NCBI RefSeq assembly: GCF_004346195.1
Contig: NZ_SMAK01000010.1
Coordinates: forward strand, 62,001 to 126,000
Length of the DNA: 64,000 nt
From: Tepidamorphus gemmatus
GTDB taxonomy: Bacteria; Pseudomonadota; Alphaproteobacteria; Rhizobiales; Tepidamorphaceae
Reading direction: 5' to 3'
Both the position numbers and the translations under genes were made by a program. This document shows positions 52,325 to 61,408 of this stretch, one piece after another (positions within the stretch are counted from its first letter, which is position 1; every line of letters begins with the position of its first letter). The notes beneath the pieces were generated by a model, which saw only the letters and a list, made by a program, of their open reading frames with translations, did no database searches and was not told where the DNA came from.

Positions 52325-53965
52325 CTATCCGGCCGCGTCGGTGCTGGGCAGGCGGTAGCCCCGGAACTGCTCCCGAAGCGCCATCTTCTGGATCTTGCCT
52401 GTGGCCGTGTGCGGGATCTCGTCGACGAACACCACGTCGTCAGGCATCCACCACTTTGCGATCTTGCCCTCCATGAAGTCCAGGATCGCCTGCTTGGTCG
52501 GCGCGCGGCCGGGCTTGACGACGACGATCAGCAGCGGTCGCTCGTCCCACTTGGGATGGGCGACGCCGATTACCGCCGCCTCGGCGACGTCCGGGTGACC
52601 GACGGCGATGTTCTCGAGGTCGATGGAGGAGATCCACTCGCCGCCCGACTTGATCACATCCTTGGCGCGGTCGGTGATCTGCATGTAACCGAGCCGGTCG
52701 ATGGTCGCCACGTCGCCGGTATCGAAGAAGCCCTCGCTGTCGAGGATCTCGCCGCCCTCGCCCTTGAAGTAGGAACGGGCGACCGCCGGGCCTGCCACCT
52801 TCAGCCGTCCGAACGTCTTACCGTCCCAGGGCAGCCGCCGCCCGGCATCATCGGTGATCTTCATCTCGACGGTGAACGGCGGGAAACCCTGCTTCTCCTG
52901 GATGTCCAGGCGCGCGTCGCCGTCCAGCGCCGCATAGGCAGGCTTGAGCGCGCAGCACGACCCGATCGGGCTCATCTCGGTCATGCCCCAGGCATGCATC
53001 ACCCTGACCCCGTAGTTGTTCTGGAACTTCTCGATCATCGCGCGCGGACAGGCCGAGCCGCCGATCGCCACGCGCTCGAGATGGGGCAGCTCGCGGCCAG
53101 TCTCCTCGAGATACTGCAGCAGCATCAGCCACACCGTCGGCACCGCGGCAGTGAACGTCACGCGTTCCTGATCGAGCAGTTCATAGATGGCCGCGCCATC
53201 CATCCGCGGGCCCGGCAGCACCAGCTTCGCGCCGGCCATCGGTGTCGAGAAGGCGAGTGACCAGCTGTTGGCGTGGAACAGCGGCACGACCGGCATCACG
53301 TTGTCCGCACAGGACAGCCCGAGCACGTTCGGCACCGACACGGCCATCGCATGAAGCACGTTGGAACGGTGCGAGTAGACCACGCCCTTGGGATTGCCGG
53401 TGGTACCGGACGTGTAGCACATGCCGGCGGCGGTGTTCTCGTCGAACGACTTCCAGGCGAAGTCGCCATCCATCCCGCCGATCCAGCTCTCGTAGGCGAC
53501 CGCGTTGCGCAGCGTCGTCTCCGGCATGTGGTCGGCGTCGGTGAGCACGACGAAGCGCTCGATCGTCGGAACCTGGTCCTGGATCTTCTCGAGCAGCGGC
53601 ACGAAGGTGAGATCCGTCATCATCACGCGGTCCTCCGCGTGATTGATGATGTAGACGATCTGTTCGGGGAACAGCCGCGGATTGACGGTGTGATAGATGG
53701 CGCCGAGGCCCATGATGCCGTACCAGGCCTCGAGGTGGCGCCATGTGTTCCAGGCGAGCGTCCCCACCCGGTCGCCGAAGCCGATGCCGTCGCGTTCCAG
53801 CGCCTGGGCGACCTTCAGCGACCGCTCGCGGACCTCGGCATAGGTCGAACGGTGGATCGGACCCTCCACCGAGCGCGAAACGACCTCCGACTGTCCGAAC
53901 TGCGTCGCCGCATAGTCGATCACCTTGTGGCACAGCAGCGGCCAGTCCTGCATCAGCCCGAGCAT
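52325..53965 (-). CDS. Acyl-CoA synthetase (AMP-binding, long-chain fatty acid ligase type)
   Basis: 546 residues. The adenylate-forming signature is CYTSGTTGNPKGVVYSHRS, with VMHAWGMTEMSP, the hinge region FFDTGDVATIDRLGYMQITDRAKDVIKSGGEWISS, and the C-terminal lysine in PHTATGKIQK. It would activate a fatty or related carboxylic acid to its CoA ester. The ATG at 53965 follows GGGGAGG; the ATG at 53995 and the frame to 54256 are less likely. The DUF1499 gene follows. Confidence 0.92.
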   Translation of the reverse strand: MLGLMQDWPLLCHKVIDYAATQFGQSEVVSRSVEGPIHRSTYAEVRERSLKVAQALERDGIGFGDRVGTLAWNTWRHLEAWYGIMGLGAIYHTVNPRLFPEQIVYIINHAEDRVMMTDLTFVPLLEKIQDQVPTIERFVVLTDADHMPETTLRNAVAYESWIGGMDGDFAWKSFDENTAAGMCYTSGTTGNPKGVVYSHRSNVLHAMAVSVPNVLGLSCADNVMPVVPLFHANSWSLAFSTPMAGAKLVLPGPRMDGAAIYELLDQERVTFTAAVPTVWLMLLQYLEETGRELPHLERVAIGGSACPRAMIEKFQNNYGVRVMHAWGMTEMSPIGSCCALKPAYAALDGDARLDIQEKQGFPPFTVEMKITDDAGRRLPWDGKTFGRLKVAGPAVARSYFKGEGGEILDSEGFFDTGDVATIDRLGYMQITDRAKDVIKSGGEWISSIDLENIAVGHPDVAEAAVIGVAHPKWDERPLLIVVVKPGRAPTKQAILDFMEGKIAKWWMPDDVVFVDEIPHTATGKIQKMALREQFRGYRLPSTDAAG

Positions 53966-54182
53966 GTTCGGCGATCCTCCCCTGATCCCGGTCATCGTTC
54001 GTCCGAGCCAGTGTTGTAATCGTCCCCGCGCCTGCCGCCAATGGTCCGAGCTGCTGCCTTTACGGCATCGATCCGGTGCCGCTACCCTCGATCCGAGACG
54101 AATCGGTGCTAGGGTTGCCGGATCGACGCCACTGGCGCGCGAGACGCCGCCTGCGCGCGAATGGTCACCACTGGAGAGCGCA

Positions 54183-54554
54183 ATGTCGGAGAATCCGGTC
54201 GATAGTGTCTCGGATGCCCTGACCGGGAGGGATCCGGTCAAGAGCGCCAACCTCATCTACATTCTCTATCTGGTCGGCATCATCATTCCCGTCGTACCGA
54301 TCGTGGCCGTGGTGCTGGCCTACATGTACCGCAAGCAGGCCACCGGCTGGCTGGAGAGCCACAACACCTACCAGATCCGCACCTTCTGGATCGGACTGCT
54401 CTATGGCGTGATCGCCATGGTGCTGATGCTGCTGCTGATCGGCTGGCTGGTCTACGTCGCCATCCTGATCTGGCTGGTGGTGCGCTGCGTGAAGGGCATG
54501 CAGGCCCTGGCGCGGCGCGAGCCGATCCCCGATCCACAGACCTGGATGGTCTAG
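54183..54554 (+). CDS. DUF4870-like small membrane protein
   Basis: 123 residues with GGAGAG just before the ATG. Three membrane segments (LIYILYLVGIIIPVVPIVAVVLAYMY, FWIGLLYGVIAMVLMLLLIGWLVYV, ILIWLVVRCV) and a cytosolic tail fit the Tic20/DUF4870-like family. The longer frame from 53925 overlaps the acyl-CoA ligase promoter and is rejected. Function unknown. Confidence 0.85.
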   Translation: MSENPVDSVSDALTGRDPVKSANLIYILYLVGIIIPVVPIVAVVLAYMYRKQATGWLESHNTYQIRTFWIGLLYGVIAMVLMLLLIGWLVYVAILIWLVVRCVKGMQALARREPIPDPQTWMV

Positions 54555-54724
54555 CATCGAGCCAGGTGCGGCCGAAGGGACAGTCGGCCGCGGAGGGCAC
54601 CGGACCCGGCAGACAGAGGCGCCGCCGTCGGTCCGGCCGATCGGTCCGCAGCGGGCTGCCAAGCTGCCGGCGGGGTTTGCCGCCTGCCGAATTGTTGCCG
54701 CTTTCCGGGCGCCAGACTGCGGTC

Positions 54725-55147
54725 ATGCACACGACCCACACGCACGGGGATCGGGGGGCGGTGGATCTGGTGGCGGATTGCGTCCGGCGGGCGATCGCCG
54801 GAGCCGCGCCGTCCACGGATATCCAGACGATACTGGACCGGGCCCGAACTGCGCTGGTGGAGGCGGACGGCGTCAGCCTGTTCAGCCTGCAGACGCCGCA
54901 TCCCGTCTTCGGCGAGATGCACTGGATCGTCGGTCGCGGTGCCAGGCCTGGCGCCGATTATCTGGTCCTGGCGATTCCGGGCCGGGCCGTGCAGGATGCC
55001 GGCTGGACGATGTATGCCGCGGGCTCAAGCGATCTCGATACCGCGCTGCGGCAGCTCACCTGCGATTTCGTCGTCGACACGATGGCGGACGAGCTTGACC
55101 AGCCCAGGTTACGCGAGGGGGAGGAGCCGGAACTGCTGACGGCCTGA
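54725..55147 (+). CDS. Soluble protein of unknown function
   Basis: 140 residues from the ATG at 54725. No signal or membrane segment. The sequence mixes helices at the N-terminus (AVDLVADCVRRAIAG, IQTILDRARTALVEA) with a beta-rich middle (GEMHWIVGRGARPGADYLVLAIPG). No ribosome site is strong, so the start is uncertain; codon bias looks coding. A good terminator follows at 55230, which supports a real transcript. Confidence 0.55.
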   Translation: MHTTHTHGDRGAVDLVADCVRRAIAGAAPSTDIQTILDRARTALVEADGVSLFSLQTPHPVFGEMHWIVGRGARPGADYLVLAIPGRAVQDAGWTMYAAGSSDLDTALRQLTCDFVVDTMADELDQPRLREGEEPELLTA

Positions 55148-55229
55148 CGCCGAACCGGCGTCCCCGACCGTCGTCGCAGTCCCCCGCCACCCGCCGAGGC
55201 GGAAGGCGGGCATCCTCCCGGACGGGGGC

Positions 55230-55260
55230 GGGTCCCGCCGCACGCGGCGGGACCCCTTTT
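55230..55260 (+). terminator. Rho-independent terminator
   Basis: GGGTCCCGCCG and CGGCGGGACCC form an 11-bp stem with a 4-base loop, followed by CTTTT. It lies about 80 bp after the stop of the gene ending at 55147. The rest of 55148-55419 shows nothing else. Confidence 0.75.
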
Positions 55261-55419
55261 CGATCCCGTCGCGATCCTCCGGCCGCGAGCGGCAGGTTGC
55301 ATTTCACCTGCTAAGGCCCGGCCCCGGCCGATTGTCGGGCCTCACCCTGGTGGCCACCATCTTCGACCGGTCATGCCGCAGGCCGCTCGCGCGGCTGTCC
55401 GGGACGGCGGCAGGAGCGG

Positions 55420-56517
55420 TCAGACATGATCGCCGCTGCCATCAGCGGGCTTCCGCAGCACCATCAGCCTGGAGACGAACACCGGCTCGCTCGATACCGG
55501 ATCAAGGCCCGCCCCCTGAAACAGGGCGGTCAGATCCTCGCGGATGTAGCTTGCATAATAGGGCTCGTGAAAGCCGTGCGGGAAGCGCTCCAGCAGCCCG
55601 TCATAGCCCTCGACGTCGCCAAGCTGCAGCGAATCCATGAACACGGCGATGCCGCCAGGCTTCAGCACCCGGGCGAACTCCGCCGCGACCTCGCGGCGCA
55701 CCTTCGGCGGCAGCTCATGGAACAGGAAGATGCTCGACACGATGTCCTGGCTGGCGTCGGCCAGCGGCAGCGCCTCCGCCTTGGCCACCAGCACGCCCCC
55801 GCCGCCGCGGCCCCGCCCGCCGGCATGGCGGCGCGCCTCGCACGCATAGGCTTCCGACAGGTCGATCCCCACCGTCCTGAGGCCGGGGAAAGCCTCCCTC
55901 GCCATCCGCAGGAACCGTCCGGTGCCGCAGGCGATGTCCGCCATCGCCATGTGGCGCTGGTTACGGCCCCGCAGATGCGTCGCGATCGGCACCAAGGCCT
56001 GGCGGCGCATGGCGTTGGCGGTCCCGTTGAACAGCACCTCGACCTGGACGTCATAGATGCGCGCCGACTCCTCCGACAGATATCCGCCGGTCTGGAAGTG
56101 AAAGTTCTGCAGATAGTAGCGCGGCAGGCCCGGTCGCCTGGCCTCGGCGAAGACCTCCTGATGGGCGCCGGTGCGTCGCCGCTCGAAGATGCGCGGCAGA
56201 TCCGCAAAGAAGGCGAGGCTGCGGTCGAGGCGGTCGCCAAGGCCGTCTTCGTCGCGCGGCATCGGATAATGTCCGGCCTCGACATTGGCGAGGTCGCGGG
56301 CGAACAGGCGGGCAAGATCGCGCCAAAGCACCCGTTGCGGCGGCACGGGCCGCGTCGGCTGCGGCGCCTCGGCGCGGGCCATGCGCGGCATCGCCTCTTC
56401 CGCAAGCCGCCTGAGACGGCCCATCGCATAGCCGTGGGCGACGTACCAGGCGACGCGCGAGCCCTGAGCGAGGCCATAACTCGCCCGCCGCGACAGGGTC
56501 TCGAGGGGTGAAGCCAT
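55420..56517 (-). CDS. Class I SAM-dependent methyltransferase
   Basis: 365 residues from the ATG at 56517, which has AGGAGG 6 bases upstream. The N-terminal 180 residues are helical and unlike common methyltransferases. The methyltransferase domain starts at MADIACGTGRFLRMA (SAM motif I), then VGIDLSEAY (motif II) and FARVLKPGGIAVFMDS (post-motif). The substrate is unknown. It lies 2 bp after the rlmD-like stop, so it is translationally coupled. Confidence 0.88.
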   Translation of the reverse strand: MASPLETLSRRASYGLAQGSRVAWYVAHGYAMGRLRRLAEEAMPRMARAEAPQPTRPVPPQRVLWRDLARLFARDLANVEAGHYPMPRDEDGLGDRLDRSLAFFADLPRIFERRRTGAHQEVFAEARRPGLPRYYLQNFHFQTGGYLSEESARIYDVQVEVLFNGTANAMRRQALVPIATHLRGRNQRHMAMADIACGTGRFLRMAREAFPGLRTVGIDLSEAYACEARRHAGGRGRGGGGVLVAKAEALPLADASQDIVSSIFLFHELPPKVRREVAAEFARVLKPGGIAVFMDSLQLGDVEGYDGLLERFPHGFHEPYYASYIREDLTALFQGAGLDPVSSEPVFVSRLMVLRKPADGSGDHV

Positions 56518-56519
56518 GG

Positions 56520-57770
56520 CTAGCCTCCTGATCCGCCGCGAGCACGGCTGAGCCGTGCGACCACCTCTATATGTGGCGCGTAGAGGAACTGGTCCACGGG
56601 GGTGACGCTGTCGATCCGGAAGCCGCCTTCGACCAGTATCCGCAGGTCGCGAGCCAGGGTCGCCGGGTTGCATGACACCGCCACGACGGTTGGAACGGCG
56701 GACCGGGCGATCTCGGCTGCCTGCGCGGCGGCACCGGCGCGTGGCGGATCGAACACCACCGCGTCGAAGCCCTTCAGTTCGCCGGCGGCGAGCGGCATCC
56801 GCGCCAGGTCGCGGCGCAGCGTCTCGACCGGCTTCAGCCCGGCAGCGCGGGCCGCGGCGGCCGCCAGCGCGGTCAGCGCGTCCGCGTCGCCCTCGACCGC
56901 CTTCACCCGCGCCGAACGGGCCAGACGCAGCGAGAAGGTGCCGACGCCGCTGTACAGGTCGGCGACCTGCCGTGCGCCACCGACCGCCGCGACGACGCGA
57001 CTGCCGAGGGCGATCTCCGCCGCCTCGACCGCCTGGAGAAAGGCGAAGGGCGGCGGGACGACCGCAATGCCGTCCACCTCGATCGCCGGTTCGGCCAGCG
57101 TCAGCACCGGTTCGCCGGCGATCGACAGCCGGGCAACGCCCATCCGCCGCACATCGTCGACGACACGGGCGACCAGTGCCGGCCCGCGACGCGCCGGTCC
57201 CTCGAGCGCGAGGTCAAGCCCGTTGCGCGTTGCCGTGATGCCGATCCGCAGGTCGTCCTTGACCGGGACGAACGGTTCCAGGACCCGTCGCAGGGCCGGC
57301 AGCGCAGCCTCGATGGCCGGCACCAGCACCGGGCATTCCTCGACGTCGATCAGCCGGTGCGACAGGCGGGCGTGATATCCGACGGTGACTGCCTTGCCCT
57401 GACGGCGGGCGGTGAGCACCGCACGACGGCGGGACCGAGGATCGATCGCGACAAGCGGCGCCACCTCCGGCGCAAGGCCGCGATGGGCGAGTGCGGTAAC
57501 CACCAGCTCGCGCTTCCAGGCCCGGTAGGCACGCGGCGCCATGTGCTGCAGGGCGCAGCCGCCGCACGTGCCGAAATGCCGGCAGAGCGGCTTTGCCCGA
57601 ACAGGGCTCGGCGAACGGACCTCGATCAGCCGGGCGCGGTCGCCGTCGCAATCGGCCAGGACCGTCTCGCCGGGCAGCGTGAACGGCACGAACACCTCGC
57701 CGGCCGGCGTGTCGGCGATACCGTCGCCGCGATGGCCGAGGCGGGTGATGGCAAGCGTCGCTTCAGCCAT
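56520..57770 (-). CDS. 23S rRNA (uracil-5-)-methyltransferase RlmD-like protein
   Basis: 416 residues of the TrmA/RlmC/RlmD family. An N-terminal TRAM-like segment is followed by four cysteines for a 4Fe-4S cluster (Cys63, Cys69, Cys72, Cys146). SAM motif I is DLYSGVGTFS; the catalytic region is FDPPRAGA and VSCNPATLARD with the nucleophilic Cys. It would methylate a uridine in 23S rRNA; which position cannot be told from the sequence. The start at 57770 overlaps the tlyA stop by 8 bases. Confidence 0.9.
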   Translation of the reverse strand: MAEATLAITRLGHRGDGIADTPAGEVFVPFTLPGETVLADCDGDRARLIEVRSPSPVRAKPLCRHFGTCGGCALQHMAPRAYRAWKRELVVTALAHRGLAPEVAPLVAIDPRSRRRAVLTARRQGKAVTVGYHARLSHRLIDVEECPVLVPAIEAALPALRRVLEPFVPVKDDLRIGITATRNGLDLALEGPARRGPALVARVVDDVRRMGVARLSIAGEPVLTLAEPAIEVDGIAVVPPPFAFLQAVEAAEIALGSRVVAAVGGARQVADLYSGVGTFSLRLARSARVKAVEGDADALTALAAAAARAAGLKPVETLRRDLARMPLAAGELKGFDAVVFDPPRAGAAAQAAEIARSAVPTVVAVSCNPATLARDLRILVEGGFRIDSVTPVDQFLYAPHIEVVARLSRARGGSGG

Positions 57771-58497
57771 GCCGCGCGCCGACCAGGAATTCGGCATTGC
57801 CATCGCCGCCGACGATCGGGGAGGGGAGCCGGCCGGCGACGGTCCAGCCCCGTCCTGCGAGCCAGGTCTCGACGTCTGTGACGGCCGCCTGCGCCCGGTC
57901 CGGGTCGCGTACGATGCCGCCCTTGCCGAGCCCCTCGCGCCCGACCTCGAACTGCGGCTTGACGAGCGCCACCAGCACCGCCCCGCGGCCGGCCAGATCA
58001 AGGGCCGGGGCGATCGCGAGCCTGAGCGGAATGAAGCTGACATCGGCGACGATGACGTCGACCGGCGGCGGCACGACCTGTGGCCCGAGCTCGCGGGCGT
58101 TGAGACCCTCGTGGACGATCACGCGCGGATCGGCCGCAACCATCGGATCGAGCTGACCGTGTCCGACATCCACCGCGTGGACACAGGCCGCCCCGCGCGC
58201 CAGCAGCACCTGGGTGAAACCGCCGGTCGAGGCGCCGATGTCGAGGCAGACGCGCTGCTCCACCGCGAAACCGAAGGCGTCGAGGGCGGCGATCAGCTTG
58301 AGCGCCCCACGCGAGACCCAGGCGAGCGCCGGGTCGTCGACGCTGATCACAGCGTCCGCGGCGACCGCAGCAGACGGCCGGTCGACGGTGCGGCCACCGA
58401 CCGCGACGCAGCCACGACGGATCGCATCACGGGCCCGCGACCTGCTCGGGGCGAGCCCCCGGCGCACCATTTCCTCGTCGAGCCGCAGCCGCGACAT
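57763..58497 (-). CDS. tlyA: TlyA-family rRNA 2'-O-methyltransferase (S4 + FtsJ domains)
   Basis: 244 residues. The S4 RNA-binding domain fills 1-60 (MSRLRLDEEMVRRGLAPSRSRARDAI). The FtsJ-like methyltransferase follows with DIGASTGGFTQVLL as the SAM loop and VALVKPQFEVGREGLGKGGIV in the late motif. TlyA proteins 2'-O-methylate 16S and 23S rRNA. The ATG at 58497 is preferred; the frame to 58863 overlaps the upstream methyltransferase gene. Coupled to rlmD-like gene downstream. Confidence 0.93.
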   Translation of the reverse strand: MSRLRLDEEMVRRGLAPSRSRARDAIRRGCVAVGGRTVDRPSAAVAADAVISVDDPALAWVSRGALKLIAALDAFGFAVEQRVCLDIGASTGGFTQVLLARGAACVHAVDVGHGQLDPMVAADPRVIVHEGLNARELGPQVVPPPVDVIVADVSFIPLRLAIAPALDLAGRGAVLVALVKPQFEVGREGLGKGGIVRDPDRAQAAVTDVETWLAGRGWTVAGRLPSPIVGGDGNAEFLVGARHG

Positions 58498-58544
58498 GCC
58501 CTTCCGGTTCCCCTCCGTCCGGCCGGCTCCAAAGCGGACCGGTA

Positions 58545-59129
58545 TCAGAATACCCAGGGTACCAGGCGCTTGGTCCGACGCGCATAGGCGCGATATTCCT
58601 CGCCGAAGGTCTCCAGCATCATCGCCTCTTCGCGGAACACCCGGAACACGAACAGGGTGCCGAACCCGACCAGCCCTGCCGGCCCGGCGATCCAGTTCTG
58701 CAGCAGCAGTGCCTGCGCCACCGCCCACAGGAAGAAGGCGGTATACATCGGATGGCGCACATGCCGGTAGACGCCCTCGGTGACCAGCCGGTGGCCGTCG
58801 CGCACCTCCAGCGACACCGACCAGTTGCGCCCCAGGTCCTTGTGGGTGCGGCGGAACAACCACAGCGACAGGGCGAACACAGCGACACCCGCCCAGGCCC
58901 GAGACGCGGAGAAGGCGTAGTCACCGACGCGCCCGAAGCCTGTCGCGACATAGGCGCCCGGAATGATCCCGAGTCCCGACAGCGAGATCGTCAGCAGCGT
59001 CACCTCGCGCCAGTCGCGTCGGCTGCGGGCCACTGCGGTGCGCTTCGCCTTCCGCTCGTAGGGGTAGCGGATCACATACCAGGCGATCACGCAGACCGTC
59101 CAGACGATCTTGGCGATGGTCGGTGTCAT
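58545..59129 (-). CDS. Isoprenylcysteine carboxyl methyltransferase-like membrane protein
   Basis: 194 residues, about five hydrophobic segments. The C-terminal motif YRHVRHPMYTAFFLWAVAQA, then FREEAMMLETFGEEYRAYARRTKRLVPWVF, is that of ICMT/PEMT-like integral methyltransferases. Bacterial members methylate varied lipids or isoprenoids and the substrate here is not known. It starts at 59129, 7 bp after the upstream hydrolase gene stops, and lies 47 bp before tlyA. Confidence 0.9.
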   Translation of the reverse strand: MTPTIAKIVWTVCVIAWYVIRYPYERKAKRTAVARSRRDWREVTLLTISLSGLGIIPGAYVATGFGRVGDYAFSASRAWAGVAVFALSLWLFRRTHKDLGRNWSVSLEVRDGHRLVTEGVYRHVRHPMYTAFFLWAVAQALLLQNWIAGPAGLVGFGTLFVFRVFREEAMMLETFGEEYRAYARRTKRLVPWVF

Positions 59130-59136
59130 GCGGGTC

Positions 59137-60405
59137 TCAGTCGCGACGGACAGCCTCGCCGTCTGCGTCGGATCGCTCCGCGCCGGCGGCCGGCAGATAT
59201 GATCCGTCCGCACCGAAGTTGTCCACCGCCAGCGTGAGGTTGGCGATGCGTCCGGCCATTGGCATCGGCCCGCAGCACACCATGAAGAAATCGTAGTGGT
59301 AGCGCCGTTCGTTGCCCATCACGAACTGCCGGTGCAGGCGCAGGAAGTTGCGCTTGAAGCGGGCATAGCTCGCCTCGCCGAGCATCGCCCGCATCTTGAC
59401 CGTCCGCAGTACCGGCGAGCGCCCGACGCCAAGCCCGAGCGCGCGATCCGGGTCGCACCGATAGAAGTTGAGCACATCGACGATTGAGGTGCAGTCAAGC
59501 CAGGCGATACGCTTCTCCTCGAGGACGGTGCGGACAGCGCCACGCAGGTCGCGGGCAGATGGATGCAGGCCGACCTTCAACAGCGACGATCCCACCGTCA
59601 TCAGCGTCAGTGGCGGCGCCGTGGCAACGAGCCCGGGCCTCAGCGCCAGCAGTCCGGCGAGCGCTTCGACGGCGAGCACGGCTCCGAGACTGTGACCGAT
59701 GATGACCACTTCATCGACACCGTCATCCGCCAGCCCGTCGGCGATCTCCTCGCAGAAGACCGCGATGCGGTCGCGGTAGTCCGGCCGCCAGCCGCGCGCC
59801 ACGCCGATGGCAAAGGTCCAGTCGTTGAGCATGTAGCGCGCCAGCAGTCGGTCGCCCGGCCAGCGCAAGACCAGCCAGAAGACCGCCAGCGCCAGCGGCA
59901 GTCTGGCGATCCAGGGCAGCGCGCTGCCCATCTTCTGCGGGATGCCGGCCGCCAGCCATGCGAAGGCGGCCGCCAGCGCGACGATCGCCAGCGGGTAGAG
60001 GTAGAAGAGGCCGTAGCGCCAATTGTGGCGGAAGTAGCGAAAGGCCGTCCCGGTAAGAAGGACGTCGACAAGCGCCGCGATGCCGAGCGGCAAGGCCTTC
60101 CAATCGGGCCTGGCGAAATCCGTGGCGATCAGGTCGTCCCAGGCGCAGTAGCGGAAGTCCGTCTCCACCCGCCAGTTCGGCCCGCACGCTCGGATCGTCC
60201 AGCTCTGAACCGCCCCGCCGCGCGAGATCCTCGGCGGCCCGGCCTCGGCCCACATCGACCATGTGGCCGCAGCGCGGCCGAGCTCGCGGACCACACGCCG
60301 ATACTGCATCGCCGCTGGCACATGCTCGTAGCCGCCGAACAGCAAGACGCGCCGCCGGCGGACGATGCTCGGCTCGGCAGCGGCCTGGGGACGGGCATCG
60401 GGCAT
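59137..60405 (-). CDS. Membrane-embedded alpha/beta-hydrolase-like protein
   Basis: 422 residues from the ATG at 60405. The N-terminal half has a basic VRRRRVLLFGGYEH start, then two to three hydrophobic segments near 135-185. The lipase-like elbow GHSLGA (about 240) follows VDEVVIIG, with the remaining catalytic residues not obvious by eye. Such proteins may act on lipids at the membrane. It is first in a five-gene run of methyltransferases and is divergent from a second, secreted GHSLG hydrolase. Confidence 0.8.
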   Translation of the reverse strand: MPDARPQAAAEPSIVRRRRVLLFGGYEHVPAAMQYRRVVRELGRAAATWSMWAEAGPPRISRGGAVQSWTIRACGPNWRVETDFRYCAWDDLIATDFARPDWKALPLGIAALVDVLLTGTAFRYFRHNWRYGLFYLYPLAIVALAAAFAWLAAGIPQKMGSALPWIARLPLALAVFWLVLRWPGDRLLARYMLNDWTFAIGVARGWRPDYRDRIAVFCEEIADGLADDGVDEVVIIGHSLGAVLAVEALAGLLALRPGLVATAPPLTLMTVGSSLLKVGLHPSARDLRGAVRTVLEEKRIAWLDCTSIVDVLNFYRCDPDRALGLGVGRSPVLRTVKMRAMLGEASYARFKRNFLRLHRQFVMGNERRYHYDFFMVCCGPMPMAGRIANLTLAVDNFGADGSYLPAAGAERSDADGEAVRRD

Positions 60406-60613
60406 CGACGGGGGGCTCCGGTCAGGGACGGGTCGCCGGCGATTGGAGGTCGGGCGTTGCGCAAATGCAAGGCCGGCGGGAAACTGCCGATGCGGCGGTT
60501 GAACCGGATCACGCTCTGCAGCGTTTGCAATATCAGGCGAATCGGATGCGATCCTGCCCGATGCGGGCTTGGGATCGCGGCCGGCGCTGGCGACGCAACA
60601 GGGGTCGGACCGA

Positions 60614-61396
60614 ATGAAGATGTGGTGGGGACTTCTGCGGACGGTCGCGCTCGCCGCAACGCTGTTGTCCGGCACAGACCGTCCGCTCGGCGTCGCGGCG
60701 CAGGCCGGCTCGGTGCTGCATGAACTGCGCAATGTCGACCGCATCGACGAGATCGGCGCCCCCGGGTCAACCGCTTCCGCTCCGGCTCAGCACAATTCGG
60801 GCGCGACGGCGGCCAGCACGCCCCGATCGGCGCCGCCAGCGCCCGGGCAGACCACCACCGTCTCGGGCCGGACGGGCGACGTCATCCTGCTGCGCGGCCT
60901 GATGGACGTGTTTTCCTACGGGATGGACGCGCTCGGCACACGACTGCAGGAAAAGGGATTCCGGACCCAGGTTCTCAACCATTCGTCCTGGCCGAAGGTG
61001 GCCGAGGAGCTGATCCGCCGCTACAAGTCAACCCGCTCGCCGGAACCGGTGTTCCTGATCGGGCATTCGCTTGGCGCCGACGCGGTGATCCTGATGTCGG
61101 AGCGGCTTGCGCAGCAGCAGGTGCCCGTCGCCCTGGTGGTGACGTTCGATCCGGTGCATCCGCGCGAGGCGCCGCCCAATGTGCGGCGCCTCATCAACTT
61201 CTATCAGTCCAACAATGGCTGGGGCGTCGCGGTGAGACCCCGGCCGGGCTCCAAATCGATCCTCGTCAACAATGACCTCAAGGACCGCACCGACATTTCG
61301 CACACCACCATCGACAAGGCCGATTTCCTGCATTCCCGGGTGATCGACGAGATGATCAAGCTGTCGAAGCCGATACGGCGCCGTATCGCCGGCTAG
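60614..61396 (+). CDS. Secreted alpha/beta-hydrolase-like protein
   Basis: 260 residues. It has a signal peptide (MKMWWGLLRTVALAATLLSG... to about VAAQ) and a low-complexity Ser/Ala/Pro stretch (51-82). The nucleophile elbow is VFLIGHSLGADAV. VVTFDPVHPREAPPNVRRLINFYQSNNGWG would carry the Asp. A lipase-like role is plausible; the substrate is unknown. It is divergent from the membrane hydrolase gene and convergent with the TadG-like gene that ends at 61409. Confidence 0.82.
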   Translation: MKMWWGLLRTVALAATLLSGTDRPLGVAAQAGSVLHELRNVDRIDEIGAPGSTASAPAQHNSGATAASTPRSAPPAPGQTTTVSGRTGDVILLRGLMDVFSYGMDALGTRLQEKGFRTQVLNHSSWPKVAEELIRRYKSTRSPEPVFLIGHSLGADAVILMSERLAQQQVPVALVVTFDPVHPREAPPNVRRLINFYQSNNGWGVAVRPRPGSKSILVNNDLKDRTDISHTTIDKADFLHSRVIDEMIKLSKPIRRRIAG

Positions 61397-61408
61397 GCGC
61401 TGCGCCGC

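Noticed and set aside
57763-58863. Longer start for tlyA at 58863
   Set aside because: The extra N-terminal residues overlap the ICMT-like gene and are low complexity, while the S4 domain begins directly at the ATG at 58497.
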